Origin: Mycoplasmopsis californica
Lineage (GTDB): Bacteria; Bacillota_I; Bacilli_A; Mycoplasmatales; Metamycoplasmataceae
Direction of reading: 5' to 3'
NCBI RefSeq assembly: GCF_000695835.1
Contig: NZ_CP007521.1
Coordinates: 372,001-436,000, forward strand
DNA length: 64,000 nt
The position numbers were made by a program, and so were the translations under genes. The notes below the pieces were generated by a model. The model was not told the origin of the DNA. It made no database searches and saw nothing but the letters and a program-made list of their open reading frames with translations. This document shows positions 32,600 through 43,458 of this stretch, one piece after another. The first letter of the stretch is position 1. Each line of letters opens with the position of its first letter.

Positions 32600-35029
32600 A
32601 TGACAAAAGATTCAAAATTATTTTCAATTGATATGTATTTTAAGCCAGGAAAAAATAAAGATACATTTAGCGATATCCCGACCCTAAAAATAAGAAATAA
32701 TAGTGCTAACGCTTTTTTGATTTTAGACTCGAATTCTGACATGCTTAAAAACTGTTTTAAAGATATAATCAACTCAGAAAACTGCGTTAAATCAATGTTC
32801 TTGACTGATGAAAATGGTAGAAGGTATGAAACATTGAATAATAAGGAAATTATTAATGCAATCAGTTTTTATGGTCTGGACAACTTACGCACACATCAAC
32901 AAATGACTCCAATTGCCCAAGAGTATTCGCGGATCAAGCAAAGCTACTTTTTAGACAAGAGCCGTTATAGACAATTACTAAATTTAATGGAAGTTAATGA
33001 ATTTAAAATTAAAGCTATTATGCTAGAATCTTTTCGTAACAATATCAATATAATTCACTCAGAAAACACTGATTTTAAACGTGATTTTGAACACAATTTC
33101 AATTCTATTATTGAAGCACTAAGAGATGGAAAATTTGAACATGCATTAAATTTAAGTAAGCGACATGTCGAAAATTTTGATTGGTTTGGCGAAAAAATTG
33201 TTTATGAATTTTTAGAATTATTTCAAACTCTATTCGCATCAGCTCGTAAAATTATGATGGAACATTATCAAAGCCCTGGTTTTTTAGCTTTAACTAAACT
33301 TGAATCCTTCAGTCGGCGTTATGAGTTAGTCAATCAAATGCAACACACATCGAAAGAAATGGTCAAGCGACAAATTCATCTTCGCGACATTAGAAATGAT
33401 AAACACATTATTGAAAAACTACGTAAACAGAACTTAAAAAACGGACTTGAACGTGGCACAAACTTAATTCAGTGATACAAATCTGCTGTCAAAATTCTTA
33501 AAAATAAAAGTCATTTTTTTGACAAAAAATCACCTGAGTATACACATATTTGAAAAAATATTATAACAATCAAGCATATAATTAAAGTTTTAAACCGCTC
33601 CAAATACACCTTGCGAGCGCTCACTAGCGAGAATTTCGACGACTTAAAAATTTATCTAGAAGCACGACGCTCACTTTTTATAGCCAACAACCTTGCATCA
33701 AACTCACTCACACAGGATACAAGGCATATTGAAAATATTAAAGCTATTGTTAAAAAAGAATTTTACGTTGATATTGAACAATACATTGAGCAAAGCTATG
33801 GAAATGATACAATCTACACTGATGAACTTCGCCGTTTAAAGCGACACATTAAGCGAATACAAGCTAAAAAACTAAATGTTTTTGGGATTGAAAATTACAA
33901 AAACAATTTACACCATCTAAAAAATCGTGTGAATACCCTCAGAGCTAAACGTGATTGACAAAAACAGTTAGAGCGTGAAGAATTTAAGCGAGCAATCAAT
34001 TTGATGGCAATTTACAACACTAACGCAAAAACATTAATAAAAAATTATTATTCATTAGTTGATTTTGATCATAATTCCCTTGAAAAATTAAGTCAAATAA
34101 TTGAGCATTATACCTCCAAGAATGAAGAAGAACACAAGATTTTATACACAATTAAAGAGAACATGATAAAAGTGAGCGAACTACTTAAATCAATTTCATT
34201 TCTCTATGATTATGTCGAAATTCTTCGCTCGATGCTATTTGTACGCTTTGATTTAACTGATAAATCAATTAAATCAATTGATATCTTTATAAAACTAATT
34301 AAAGTTTTAAACAATGCATCGTTCAGTATATCGAGTTTGACTAAACCAATGAGCAATCTTTCAAATATATCAAGCTTAAAAATAGGACTTTTAAGCGAGT
34401 TGATGAGTGGTTCTAAATTGCTTTTTATTAATGATGACATTAAAAACACTGATATGCGTTTAAAAAATGAATTTTTACGGATTGCTAACGATTTATGTAA
34501 AGAATCAAACATTGCCTACGCTTTTATCACTAATAATTTAGAATTGATTAAAAATCACGAATTTAACAATATTTTTGTCTTTTTTGACGGAAAACTAATT
34601 GAGTTTGGTAAAACAAGAAAAGTTCTAAAATCTCCTTTACACCCAATTTTAAAGCGTTTTTTGAACTCTTCTTATCAACCATTGCAAGATATTAATCAGA
34701 TTAGTAACTACATTTTTGCTGAGCCATTTGAATTTGTATCAGGGCATTACATCATAGCGCCCAACAATATAATTAAGCGTTTAAGTGCAGACGATTTAAA
34801 CGATCGGTATGATGGTAATGAAATTGAATTAGAGGCAACATCCATTTTTGATCTCGAATCATATAATGATACTCAGGACACAATGATAGTTAATTTAAGC
34901 CAAAAGGATATAAACACTTTAGAAGTCGATATTGACCAACAACTTACCAGTGAATACGCAACAATGATGAAAAGCGAACAAACAAACCTTACCGACACAA
35001 TTTTCATTTCTCACGATGATGCATTTTAA
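32600..35029 (+). CDS. Degenerate OppF-like ABC ATPase homologue without ATPase motifs
   Basis: An 809-residue frame with two TGA codons, close in length to the real OppF of this window (797). Both have a nucleotide-binding fold split by a long, charged, helical insert. In this protein the key motifs are gone: where OppF has GLIGESGSGKTT (about 43-54) this has FLILDSNSDMLK (about 39-50), and OppF's FSGGQRQRI and VIVADEP correspond to LLSELMSG and LLFINDD (about 597-615). The D-loop/H-loop region is also changed (YAFITNNLELI versus MIFIAHDLSMI), while the tail KSPLHPILKRFLNS mirrors KPIHPYTINLFKAI. It should not hydrolyse ATP. It may be a structural or regulatory partner; the role is unknown. 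The gene stands alone behind its own promoter. Confidence 0.7.
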
Positions 35030-35034
35030 ATCTA

Positions 35035-35061
35035 AAAATAGAGCTAAATGGGCTCTATTTT
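35035..35061. terminator. Bidirectional terminator between convergent genes
   Basis: AAAATAGAGC and GCTCTATTTT pair over 10 bp with a 7-base loop. It sits between the stop of the OppF-like gene (+) and the stop of the HAD gene (-), with T-runs on both strands. Confidence 0.8.
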
Positions 35062-35063
35062 TA

Positions 35064-35882
35064 TTAAATTAATGAATACATCATTGTCGCAATTGAGTTA
35101 GATGTGTTTTCGCCAATAACTATATCAGCTGCTTGCTTTGCATCATCGCTAGCATTACCCATAGCAATTCCTATAGAAGCGTTTTTAAGCATCTCAACAT
35201 CATTACCCGAGTCTCCAAATGCGTATATATTTTGAGCATTTATCAATCCTGGGCGAAGAATATACTCTATTCCACTTCATTTATTAATATTTTTAGCATT
35301 AACATCAATATATATTGAATTAGTTAATTTAACCTCGTAGAAGTTACCTATTTTTTCACGAATCAAATTAGCTTGATTCTCCATTGTTTTAAGTGGTCCT
35401 CGTAGCGCCATTTGTACAATATTATTACGCTGTTCAACGGCAAATTGCTTAATTTCCTCAGCGTTCACAAAATTAACTTGTGAAATATCCATTGCATTTT
35501 GTTCTTTTAATCAATCCGGAACTTGACTTTGGTTATAAAAATTTACACTCTCTTTAAAAGTGTCAATCCGCATTATTAAACCTTGCTCCAAGGCCGTGGC
35601 AAATAACAAGTCGAAAACTACTGTGTCTATTTTACCTATTACAGTTGTTTTTCTATTTATTACGTCATAAATAACAGAGCCATTTGACCCAATTAAATAA
35701 TCAAAAAGTTCAATATGTAAACCTAATGAGTTAATAATATTTTCCAAAGCTCTGCCGGTAGAAATTACATTATAATGGCCTTTTTCTTTAGATTTTTTTA
35801 ATGCTAGCAATGTCTCTGGGTGAATTAAATTAGCTTCTGTGAATAACGTGCCATCTAGGTCAAAAGCAAAAATACTTACCAT
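35064..35882 (-). CDS. Cof-type HAD-IIB phosphatase
   Basis: Sugar-phosphate or flavin-type phosphatase of the HAD superfamily, 272 residues, cytoplasmic. Motif I is MVSIFAFDLDGTLFTE (nucleophile Asp at about 8), motif II is VISTGR (about 45), and motif III/IV is AFGDSGNDVEMLKNASIGIAMGNA near the C-terminus. The start is ATG 35882, with GGAGAAATA upstream; a longer open frame to 35945 has no ribosome site. Two TGA codons are Trp. Substrate cannot be told from sequence; mycoplasmas carry many paralogues. Confidence 0.9.
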
Positions 35883-35936
35883 TATTTCTCCTTTAAAGTA
35901 AAAAAATTTTATCAAATTTAAATTAAATAATAAAAA

Positions 35937-35954
35937 TCTAGGCATCAGCCTAGA
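35937..35954 (-). terminator. Terminator of the BMP-family lipoprotein gene
   Basis: TCTAGGC, ATCA, GCCTAGA: a 7-bp stem with a 4-base loop directly after the stop codon, followed on the - strand by T-rich sequence. Confidence 0.75.
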
Positions 35955-35957
35955 ATA

Positions 35958-37307
35958 TTATTTAAGTACATTTGCCATTTCTCTATATAAACGAGTAAAA
36001 TCATTCAAAATTTCGCTATTTTCGTCGTTAATAGCTTTAGGAGTATCAATTCAAGTTTTATCACTTTCGCTTATTTCGGCTCACATTTTTTCAGCTTTTT
36101 TAATTGCGCTTTCAGCTAGTTCGTTTTTTGTTCGATCTGCTAAATTAGGTTTAGCTAAACCTACTAATTTATCACTAAAGCTTCCGTATTTAGAAAATCT
36201 TTGACCATCTTTTTTACCTAAAATAGCTTTGACATCATTGTTTGTATAAATTTTTTCTAAATCGCCGTCGGTTGTCGAAAGCAATCCTATAATATTGTAC
36301 ACCCCTTGTCCAGGCGTTTTAAGAATAGATGTTAAAAATAACTTATTCTTGGCGACCTCACCAACTGAATAATCTTCATTAACGCCGATAATATATTTAG
36401 TTGCAATTTCTTTGTGTTTTAAAAGTTCATTAATACCATCTCCAATTATAGATAGAATTAATTTTGGGTTGGTTTTCATAAGCTTTTCAATCGCTTTATC
36501 CATTTTTTGGCCTGATTGGTATGTCGCATTAAAAATTGGTTGTTGACTTGCTATTTTAATTTTTTTATCTTTATTTTCAGGTTTTTGATTTCAATAAATA
36601 ACACCTTTCATAAAGCCTTCTGCATAGTGTCCGACAGTTGAGGGTTGTGAATCGGCACCAATTATGCCAAAAGTTCTATTTTCAGGGGTTTCGTGTGATA
36701 AAAACTCAGCCGCTGCATACCCGGCATTAAACGCTGCTTCTTTCACGTTATAAATTTGCGATATTATTGCACCGTTAATATTAGCCTGTTCATCAAATCC
36801 TAATTGAATAATTTTTATGCCTTTTTCTTGTGCTTTTTTTAGATTTTCACTGTTTTTGAAAAAGTTTTCAAAATGCTCGCTGTGTTCAATACCTGATAAC
36901 ACCCAAATTTTGTAGTCTTCATCTAACGCTTTTTTATAAAGTTCTTCAAAATTATTATTTTTGACACTTAGTAATTGATATAAGCTTGGGTCTAAATTAT
37001 TTTGTTTTTGAGCAAATTCTTTAATTCCGTTTCATGCTAATTTATTAAATTCGCTTCCTTCAGCAACATCTTCATACTGAATCATGACTATTTTTTTAGC
37101 ATTCGCCTTTGCTGTTGCGTCTAATTTAAATTTATCATTTAATTCAACTGGATTCAATTTAGTTGTTGGCAACATGTTTTTGTCAGTAACTTTTTTTTCT
37201 TCTGGAATTGGATGTTCATTCATCTTTGAACTGCATGCTGCGCTCAATGAAATAAATGAAATTCCGGTAGTAATTGTTCCCAACTTCAATACTATTTTTT
37301 TATTCAT
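35958..37307 (-). CDS. BMP/PnrA-family substrate-binding lipoprotein
   Basis: The 449-residue protein has a signal peptide with lipobox (SAACS, Cys about 25). The mature part looks like the basic-membrane-protein family of periplasmic-binding proteins: EAAFNAGYAAAEFLSHETPE (about 211-230), IIGADSQPSTVGHYAEGFMKG and later LILSIIGDGINELLKHK and YIIGVNEDYSVG. The family binds nucleosides for ABC uptake. No transporter genes adjoin it; the BMP-type permease at 63083-64000 is the nearest candidate partner. Three TGA codons are Trp. Confidence 0.82.
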
Positions 37308-37441
37308 AATCTAACCTCGATAAATTATCCATAAATTTTATATAAGCATTATATATTAAGAATAACATTTTTAAAAATATCTATTTATATAATTAATAAA
37401 ATTTGCAATCATCAACTAATCAATGTTAAAAATAAAAAAAA

Positions 37442-37459
37442 TAGCCTTTTTAGGGGCTA
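37442..37459 (-). terminator. Terminator of infC-rpmI-rplT
   Basis: TAGCC and GGCTA with an 8-base loop, followed on the - strand by eight T. It lies 11 bases past the rplT stop. Confidence 0.75.
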
Positions 37460-37470
37460 AATTAAGGTTT

Positions 37471-37821
37471 TTATTTAGAGCTTGTCGCAATATCAACAAG
37501 ACTTGTGAAAACTTTAGGTTCATTGATAGCTAATTCTGAAAGCATTTTTCTATTAATTGTAATGTTTGCTCTTTTTAAACCATTAATAAATTGTGAGTAT
37601 GTAACTCCTTGTGCTCTAGTTGCTGCATTAATACGAGCAATTCATAGTTTTCTAAAATTACGTTTTACTTGTTTACGGTCTCTGAATGCATATGTTCATG
37701 ATTTAACAACTGCTTGCTTAGCAACTTTATAACCGATTGATTTGTGTCCAAAATAACCTTTAGCTAGTTTTAATCATTTTTTTCTTCTAGCTCTTGTAAC
37801 TGTTCCGCCTTTAACTCTCAT
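37471..37821 (-). CDS. rplT: Ribosomal protein L20 (bL20)
   Basis: The 116-residue frame needs TGA = Trp several times. It starts [20 protein letters not shown] and holds [39 protein letters not shown] and [20 protein letters not shown], the L20 pattern. L20 assembles the 50S subunit and is also the likely repressor of its own operon through the leader at 38735-38825. Confidence 0.97.
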
Positions 37822-37863
37822 ATATTCCTCTTTCTTTAAATATTAAATATTTGACTAACTTAA

Positions 37864-38052
37864 TTAAAATAAGCCTTTGAATCTTTTGATGTCAGATGCG
37901 TGCATTTGAACAGATTTACGTGCTTGACGTTTTTGTTTAGTTGATTTATTTTGGGCTAGGTGCGAACGATAAGCTTGCTCTCTTAAAACTTTACCAGTAC
38001 CAGTAATTTTAATACGTTTTTTCAGAGCGCTTTTTGTCTTCATTTTAGGCAT
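37864..38052 (-). CDS. rpmI: Ribosomal protein L35 (bL35)
   Basis: 62 residues: [20 protein letters not shown], then [12 protein letters not shown] and the end [13 protein letters not shown], all standard for L35. It lies between infC (12-base gap) and rplT. Confidence 0.97.
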   Translation of the reverse strand: MPKMKTKSALKKRIKITGTGKVLREQAYRSHLAQNKSTKQKRQARKSVQMHASDIKRFKGLF

Positions 38053-38064
38053 TTTTACTCCTTA

Positions 38065-38706
38065 TTACTCTTCGTCATCAATGTTTTCATCATTTGATGA
38101 GTCTGAGTTTTTGTTTGTAGTGTTTTTATCTACTATATTATTTTCTTTTTTATATTTAGCAACTTTAACTTTATTCGGTTGCATATATACGTCTAAGAAT
38201 TTACCATTAACTACCGTCGGTTCTTTCGTGATATCAGCTAAATCTTCAACAAGTTTATAAAAACGATTTAAAACATCATGGCCTAATTCAGGACGCGCGA
38301 TTTCACGCCCACGGAATTTAAGACTGATTTTTAATCTATCCCCGTCCAATAAAAACTCACGAGCTTTTCTAGCTTTTGTTTCAAGATCGTGTTGTCCTAT
38401 CATGACAGTTAGACGAATTTGACGGTTTTGAATGATTGTTTGTTTTTCCTTAGCAGCTTTTTGTTTTTTCTTACGTTCATATTTGAATTTTCCGTAGTCT
38501 AAAATACGAGCTATCGGTTTTGGTTCAACCGAAATAACAACTAAATCCATTTTGTATTCACGAGCAATTTCAATAGCTTCTCGTGTGGGTTTAACACCCA
38601 ATTTTTCCCCTTCAGGTCCAACTAAAAAGACCTTAGCGAATGGAATGTTGTTATTAATCATATGTTCTGCTGTCGGTTTTTTATTTCTAGTATTAGTAGG
38701 TTGAAT
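38065..38706 (-). CDS. infC: Translation initiation factor IF-3, probably with an AUU start
   Basis: Both IF-3 domains are clear: NNIPFAKVFLVGPEGEKLGV, YKMDLVVISVEPKPIARILD and KFKYERKKKQKAAKEKQ, then the C-domain IRLTVMIGQHDLETKARKAR and LKFRGREIARPELG. The first in-frame ATG (38661) would remove the usual N-terminal tail and has no ribosome site. Fifteen codons upstream, AAGGAG stands 6 bases before an ATT codon at 38704-38706, in frame. IF-3 genes of many bacteria start with AUU so that IF-3 represses its own translation, so I take this start (213 residues). An acidic Asp/Glu/Asn tail ends the protein. Confidence 0.9.
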   Translation of the reverse strand: MQPTNTRNKKPTAEHMINNNIPFAKVFLVGPEGEKLGVKPTREAIEIAREYKMDLVVISVEPKPIARILDYGKFKYERKKKQKAAKEKQTIIQNRQIRLTVMIGQHDLETKARKAREFLLDGDRLKISLKFRGREIARPELGHDVLNRFYKLVEDLADITKEPTVVNGKFLDVYMQPNKVKVAKYKKENNIVDKNTTNKNSDSSNDENIDDEE

Positions 38707-38734
38707 AATAAACTCCTTAATATTGATAATAGAT

Positions 38735-38825
38735 AAATTTAAAATAAAATTAAAAGTGGGTTCCCACTTCTAAACTACATCAAAAAAATTTTAATTGTAG
38801 CTAGAAACCCAAGGCTATGGCCATC
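38735..38825 (-). promoter_or_regulatory. L20-type leader with terminator and antiterminator
   Basis: On the - strand a terminator hairpin AAGTGGG/CCCACTT (38753-38769) with a T-rich tail precedes infC. Upstream, GTTTCTAGCTACA (38796-38809) can pair with TGTAGTTTAGAAGT (38766-38779, one bulge), which includes the 5' arm of the terminator. The two structures exclude each other. This matches the ribosomal-protein L20 leader in front of infC-rpmI-rplT in Gram-positive bacteria, where L20 binding favours termination. The pairing is seen; the protein partner is inferred. Confidence 0.7.
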
Positions 38826-38958
38826 AGGTGAGAAATAATCTACTTTCCGCAATTAAATATTGCTTTTATATTTTAACATAAGGATTGCTTTTATCATTAA
38901 AAATCCTGAAAAAAATAAATTAATGAAAAACGATTAAAAGTACGTGCAAAATAAAGAA

Positions 38959-38981
38959 AAAAACGTTTTTTAACGTTTTCA
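38959..38981 (-). terminator. Terminator of the tmcAL unit
   Basis: AAAAACGTT, TTTT and AACGTTTT form a stem 7 bases past the small gene's stop. On the - strand it leads into seven T. Confidence 0.7.
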
Positions 38982-38987
38982 AAAAAA

Positions 38988-39224
38988 TTAAATTACAAAC
39001 TCAACGGAAATTTTAGAATATTCTTCGATAATTTTAAAGCTAAATTCCAGATTATTTTGTTGAAAATATTTGACAATTACATCTCAAACATTTATATCAA
39101 GAGGAGTGCTAAATTGTAAAATTGCACCCTGGGCCCCTAGTTCTCACTGGTTGTCCAATTGATTTTCCATTTCCTGGATTAGAGTTTTAGCATTTTTGTG
39201 ATTTTTTATAACAATTAATTCCAT
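38988..39224 (-). CDS. Small conserved-looking protein downstream of tmcAL
   Basis: A 78-residue frame with two TGA (Trp) codons, from ATG 39224 to TAA 38988. It reads as genuine protein (starts MELIVIKNHKNAKTLIQEME, ends KIIEEYSKISVEFVI), mixed helix and strand, no membrane segment. GGTAGG lies 6 bases before the ATG. It begins 13 bases after the tmcAL stop and ends right before the terminator, so it is in the same transcript. No family recognised. Confidence 0.6.
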
Positions 39225-39237
39225 ATATAACCTACCA

Positions 39238-40134
39238 TTATTTTCATTTTTTACATAAAATCCAAGCAATGATTCTTTTAATTCGGCTTGCTGTATACCT
39301 TTTTGAAACGCATGCATTAACAAAATGAGCATACGTTGGTTCTGATGCATTTTTTATCAGAAGATTTTCAATCCCCTCAGTTACAAGTGGTATTTTACGC
39401 AATTTATTAAGTGGTGTTGTAGTTAAAATTTTTATAAAGCGTGAGTATTTTTGCTCAATTCGACGAGCTTTTTTAATGGTCATTGGCGTATATAATGAAA
39501 TATCATCACCATTTTTAATTAATTCACGCAAGTACGATGCTGATGCAAATTTACCCATAGGTTCAGTTGCATGAAATGCTAAATTACGTTGTAGAGATAT
39601 TGGTTGAATGTCTAAGTTATTATTAATTATTGCTTTCACATATTCAAAACCTAAAATATCATTAGGCATGGCTCAGCTATATCCACACATTTTCTCCAAG
39701 GCAAGAGCAAATGCTTTTGGATATGATAATTTTTCTTTTTTAATCAAGGGACGGATTATTTGATCAAATTCGTCTTTACGATCACGCAAAATTTTAGCAG
39801 TGTTAATCATATTTTCAACGTCGTTACTCTCTGAACCAAAGACTATTTTATCAACCTTTTGCGAAGCTAAGGCTAAAACTGCATTTTCAGCAAAAACGTG
39901 TGCTGCTTGCACAGTTTGTTCAAATTTAAGTTTTAAAACTTTTTGAACTCCATAGTGCTTTGCGATTTTTTTTCGGCACCGAAAACTACACACTGAATAC
40001 TCACCGCGCTGAGTGAATTTATCAGTCATAACAACAATAATTTTTTCTCCAGGATAATTAGCCTTAATCCATTCTAATTGTCGAATATGCCCATTATGAA
40101 ATGGATTATATTCAGCAACAATACCTATCGCCAT
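39238..40134 (-). CDS. tmcAL: tRNA(Met) cytidine acetate ligase (YlbM family)
   Basis: In this family the enzyme activates acetate with ATP to acetylate C34 of elongator tRNA-Met. The nucleotidyltransferase fold opens the protein: IGIVAEYNPFHNGHIRQLEW (HxGH-type motif HNGH, residues 13-16). Later KIVFGSESND, MPNDILGFEYVKAI and the end KRYTASRIKRIIAW are family features. At 298 residues it is shorter than Bacillus YlbM (about 415), as in other mycoplasmas. The apparent stop after CKK is TGA (Trp); the real TAA is two codons on. Acetate needed by the enzyme is the product of ackA in this genome. Confidence 0.88.
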
Positions 40135-40323
40135 TTTTTACCTCCTTATTTTAAAACACACCCCGTACGCAGTCTCCGTAAAGACCTATATATCGCTATC
40201 GGAAGAAAAATCAATAATAAAAACCACTCGTTTAAGTATATATTTATCTTAATTATAATTTAACACAAAACAAAAAATTTTTATACAGTTTTTTAAAAAA
40301 TATTTATAATTATTAACACAAAT

Positions 40324-40407
40324 GCCCAAGTGGTGGAATGGTAGACACCGTAGACTCAAAATCTACTGGAGAAATCCGTGCAGGTTCAAGTCCTGTCTTG
40401 GGTACCA
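40324..40407 (+). tRNA. tRNA-Leu (anticodon CAA)
   Basis: 84 nt with CCA encoded. The acceptor arms GCCCAAG and CTTGGGT pair, the D-arm is TGGTGGAATGGTAGACAC, the anticodon stem GTAGA/TCTAC encloses loop CTCAAAA, hence anticodon CAA reading UUG. A long variable arm typical of tRNA-Leu follows, then GGTTCAAGTCC of the T arm. Confidence 0.95.
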
Positions 40408-40424
40408 TATGTTAATTCGCCGAA

Positions 40425-40459
40425 ATTAAAAATACACGTTTTTTTCGTGTATTTTTAAT
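40425..40459 (+). terminator. Terminator after tRNA-Leu
   Basis: ATTAAAAATACACG and CGTGTATTTTTAAT pair over 14 bp with a 7-base T loop, 17 bases after the tRNA. Confidence 0.8.
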
Positions 40460-40496
40460 TACTTTTTAACAACAAAATCCTAAAAATCAGAAAAAA

Positions 40497-40514
40497 ATGA
40501 GCAAAATGCTCATT
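40497..40514 (-). terminator. Terminator of the 40513-41403 gene
   Basis: AATGAGCA and TGCTCATT stem immediately at the stop codon; on the - strand seven T follow. Confidence 0.7.
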
Positions 40515-41403
40515 ATCCGATTTTTAAGCGGCGTTTTCTAACTAAACGTCAAATGGCAACTAACGCTAGTGCTAAAGGAAGTAAAATTGTTAAAACCACA
40601 ACCACGATATAAGCTATTAATCAAGCTTTATTACGATCTTTGCGAGCTTTTTCAATTTGTTCATGAATTTCCACACTTTTTTCACCTAAGTAATCATTTA
40701 AATCAGCAAGACGTTTTTTATCGATTAAACGCATCGTTACATAAAAGACGACAACACTAGCCATAATAATTACACAAATCAAGCAAAATACATTTGTATT
40801 TTTGAAGGTTTTATCAAGGATAGTTACTCAGTCAATTTTAAATGATAAATGAGAACCGGCTAATTCTTGTGTATGGAATTGCCACGATTTTGTGCTATAC
40901 AATCCGTATATAATTGCTGTAAAAATACCCATATATGTTAATATAAATATCAAAATTCAGGTTAAATTTACTGATTTTAAAACAATTTGACGATAAGCTA
41001 AGTGAAATGTAGATGACGATGTTGACTCACCTCTACTAATTGCATCCCTATAACGATGAATTGTGTTGGTTCATTGAATATTTTCAATTAAATTCTTTGT
41101 TCCCAGTGCTAAAAATATAAATGCACTTACTCCGTATAAGATTAAATAACCTATATTATTTTTAAATATCCAGATATTAAAATATGATAATATGAATAAA
41201 ACAATTGAGGCTAACATTAGTGAGTATGAAATTGATAAATTGGTGATTTTAATTATCTTTTCAGTCCTAATTACTCCATAAACGCGTGGAGATATTTGAT
41301 TTTTAGGATCGCGGACAACTTTTTTATCGTCACTTAGACTTTGATCATTTGCTGACTTAACTACCTCAATAGTTGAAGTATCATTTATTGGTTTGTAACG
41401 CAT
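40513..41403 (-). CDS. Polytopic membrane protein of unknown function (MSC_0882-like)
   Basis: The 296-residue frame has five or so hydrophobic segments: YSLMLASIVLFILSYF (about 58-73), IGYLILYGVSAFIFLALG (about 84-101), LTWILIFILTYMGIFTAII, VFCLICVIIMASVVVFYV and near the end AWLIAYIVVVVLTILLPLAL. The N-terminus (about 45 residues) is hydrophilic and the C-terminus ends in RKRRLKIG, so positive residues face inside. The helical piece YLGEKSVEIHEQIEKARKDR before the last segments is distinctive. It resembles the mycoplasma MSC_0882 family in topology; function is not known. Confidence 0.68.
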
Positions 41404-41908
41404 TTTTCTCCTTTTCTACTAAATTATAGTTATTATAAATTATTATTTCTAATTTTACTTTCATTTCACTATAAATTACTAGTCTAGGTTCTCTCGAATT
41501 AAAATTTATTCAATGAAATAATTATCCCTGGCGTCTTTTACCGTTTTCTAAAAATGAATATTTAAATTACAAGCATTAATTTGATTGTGCCATTTGAAAA
41601 ACTGAAACGCAATTAATATACTTATTGTATGAAATTGGCAATTTTTTACTATTTCATCCAACAATCGCCTTTTTCTGCCAGCTCACTTAACAAAAAGATT
41701 AATATTAACATTTTTTATTCGCCCTCCTGTTTAGTTTCTAAATAAATGGAATTAATAAAATTATTATATTAGTTATATATAAAATTTTATTAGTAAATTC
41801 AAGAGTACAAAGTATGGGATTTTCAGTTATGAGCACCAACAAAATTTACTTTTAACACTGAAATAATACTGGATTAAGAAATAATATATAAATTATATCC
41901 AACGGTAA
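41404..41908. other. Gene-free AT-rich stretch
   Basis: About 500 bases without an open frame that reads as protein and without RNA genes. It contains the presumed promoter of the membrane protein gene (near 41420-41460) and otherwise low-complexity AT sequence. I see no repeat shared with other parts of the window. Confidence 0.6.
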
Positions 41909-43215
<1,307 letters not shown>

Positions 43216-43458
43216 TTTAACTAAGCAAATATAAATAAAATCAAAAACTTAATAGCCAGTACAAACTAATAATATTGCGCTTGCTAAAATTGAATAATTT
43301 CAGTCTTTTGAGTAAAAAATACTGAAAATAGCAACACTAATAAAAATTTCTTGCCAAAATAAAATTTTATGAAAAATTAATTAAGTCATTTTATTGAATA
43401 AATGCTGAAATTAATATAAAATTTATATATCTATATATTTATTTAGGTAAGGAGAAAA

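Noticed and set aside
39144-39350. Possible frameshift in tmcAL because a second frame overlaps its end
   Set aside because: The overlap disappears with TGA = Trp: tmcAL ends with TAA at 39238 at a sensible place, and the second frame has its own ATG and ribosome site at 39224.
43222-43380. Short hydrophobic - strand frame
   Set aside because: No start codon with ribosome site and too short to judge; not reported as a gene.
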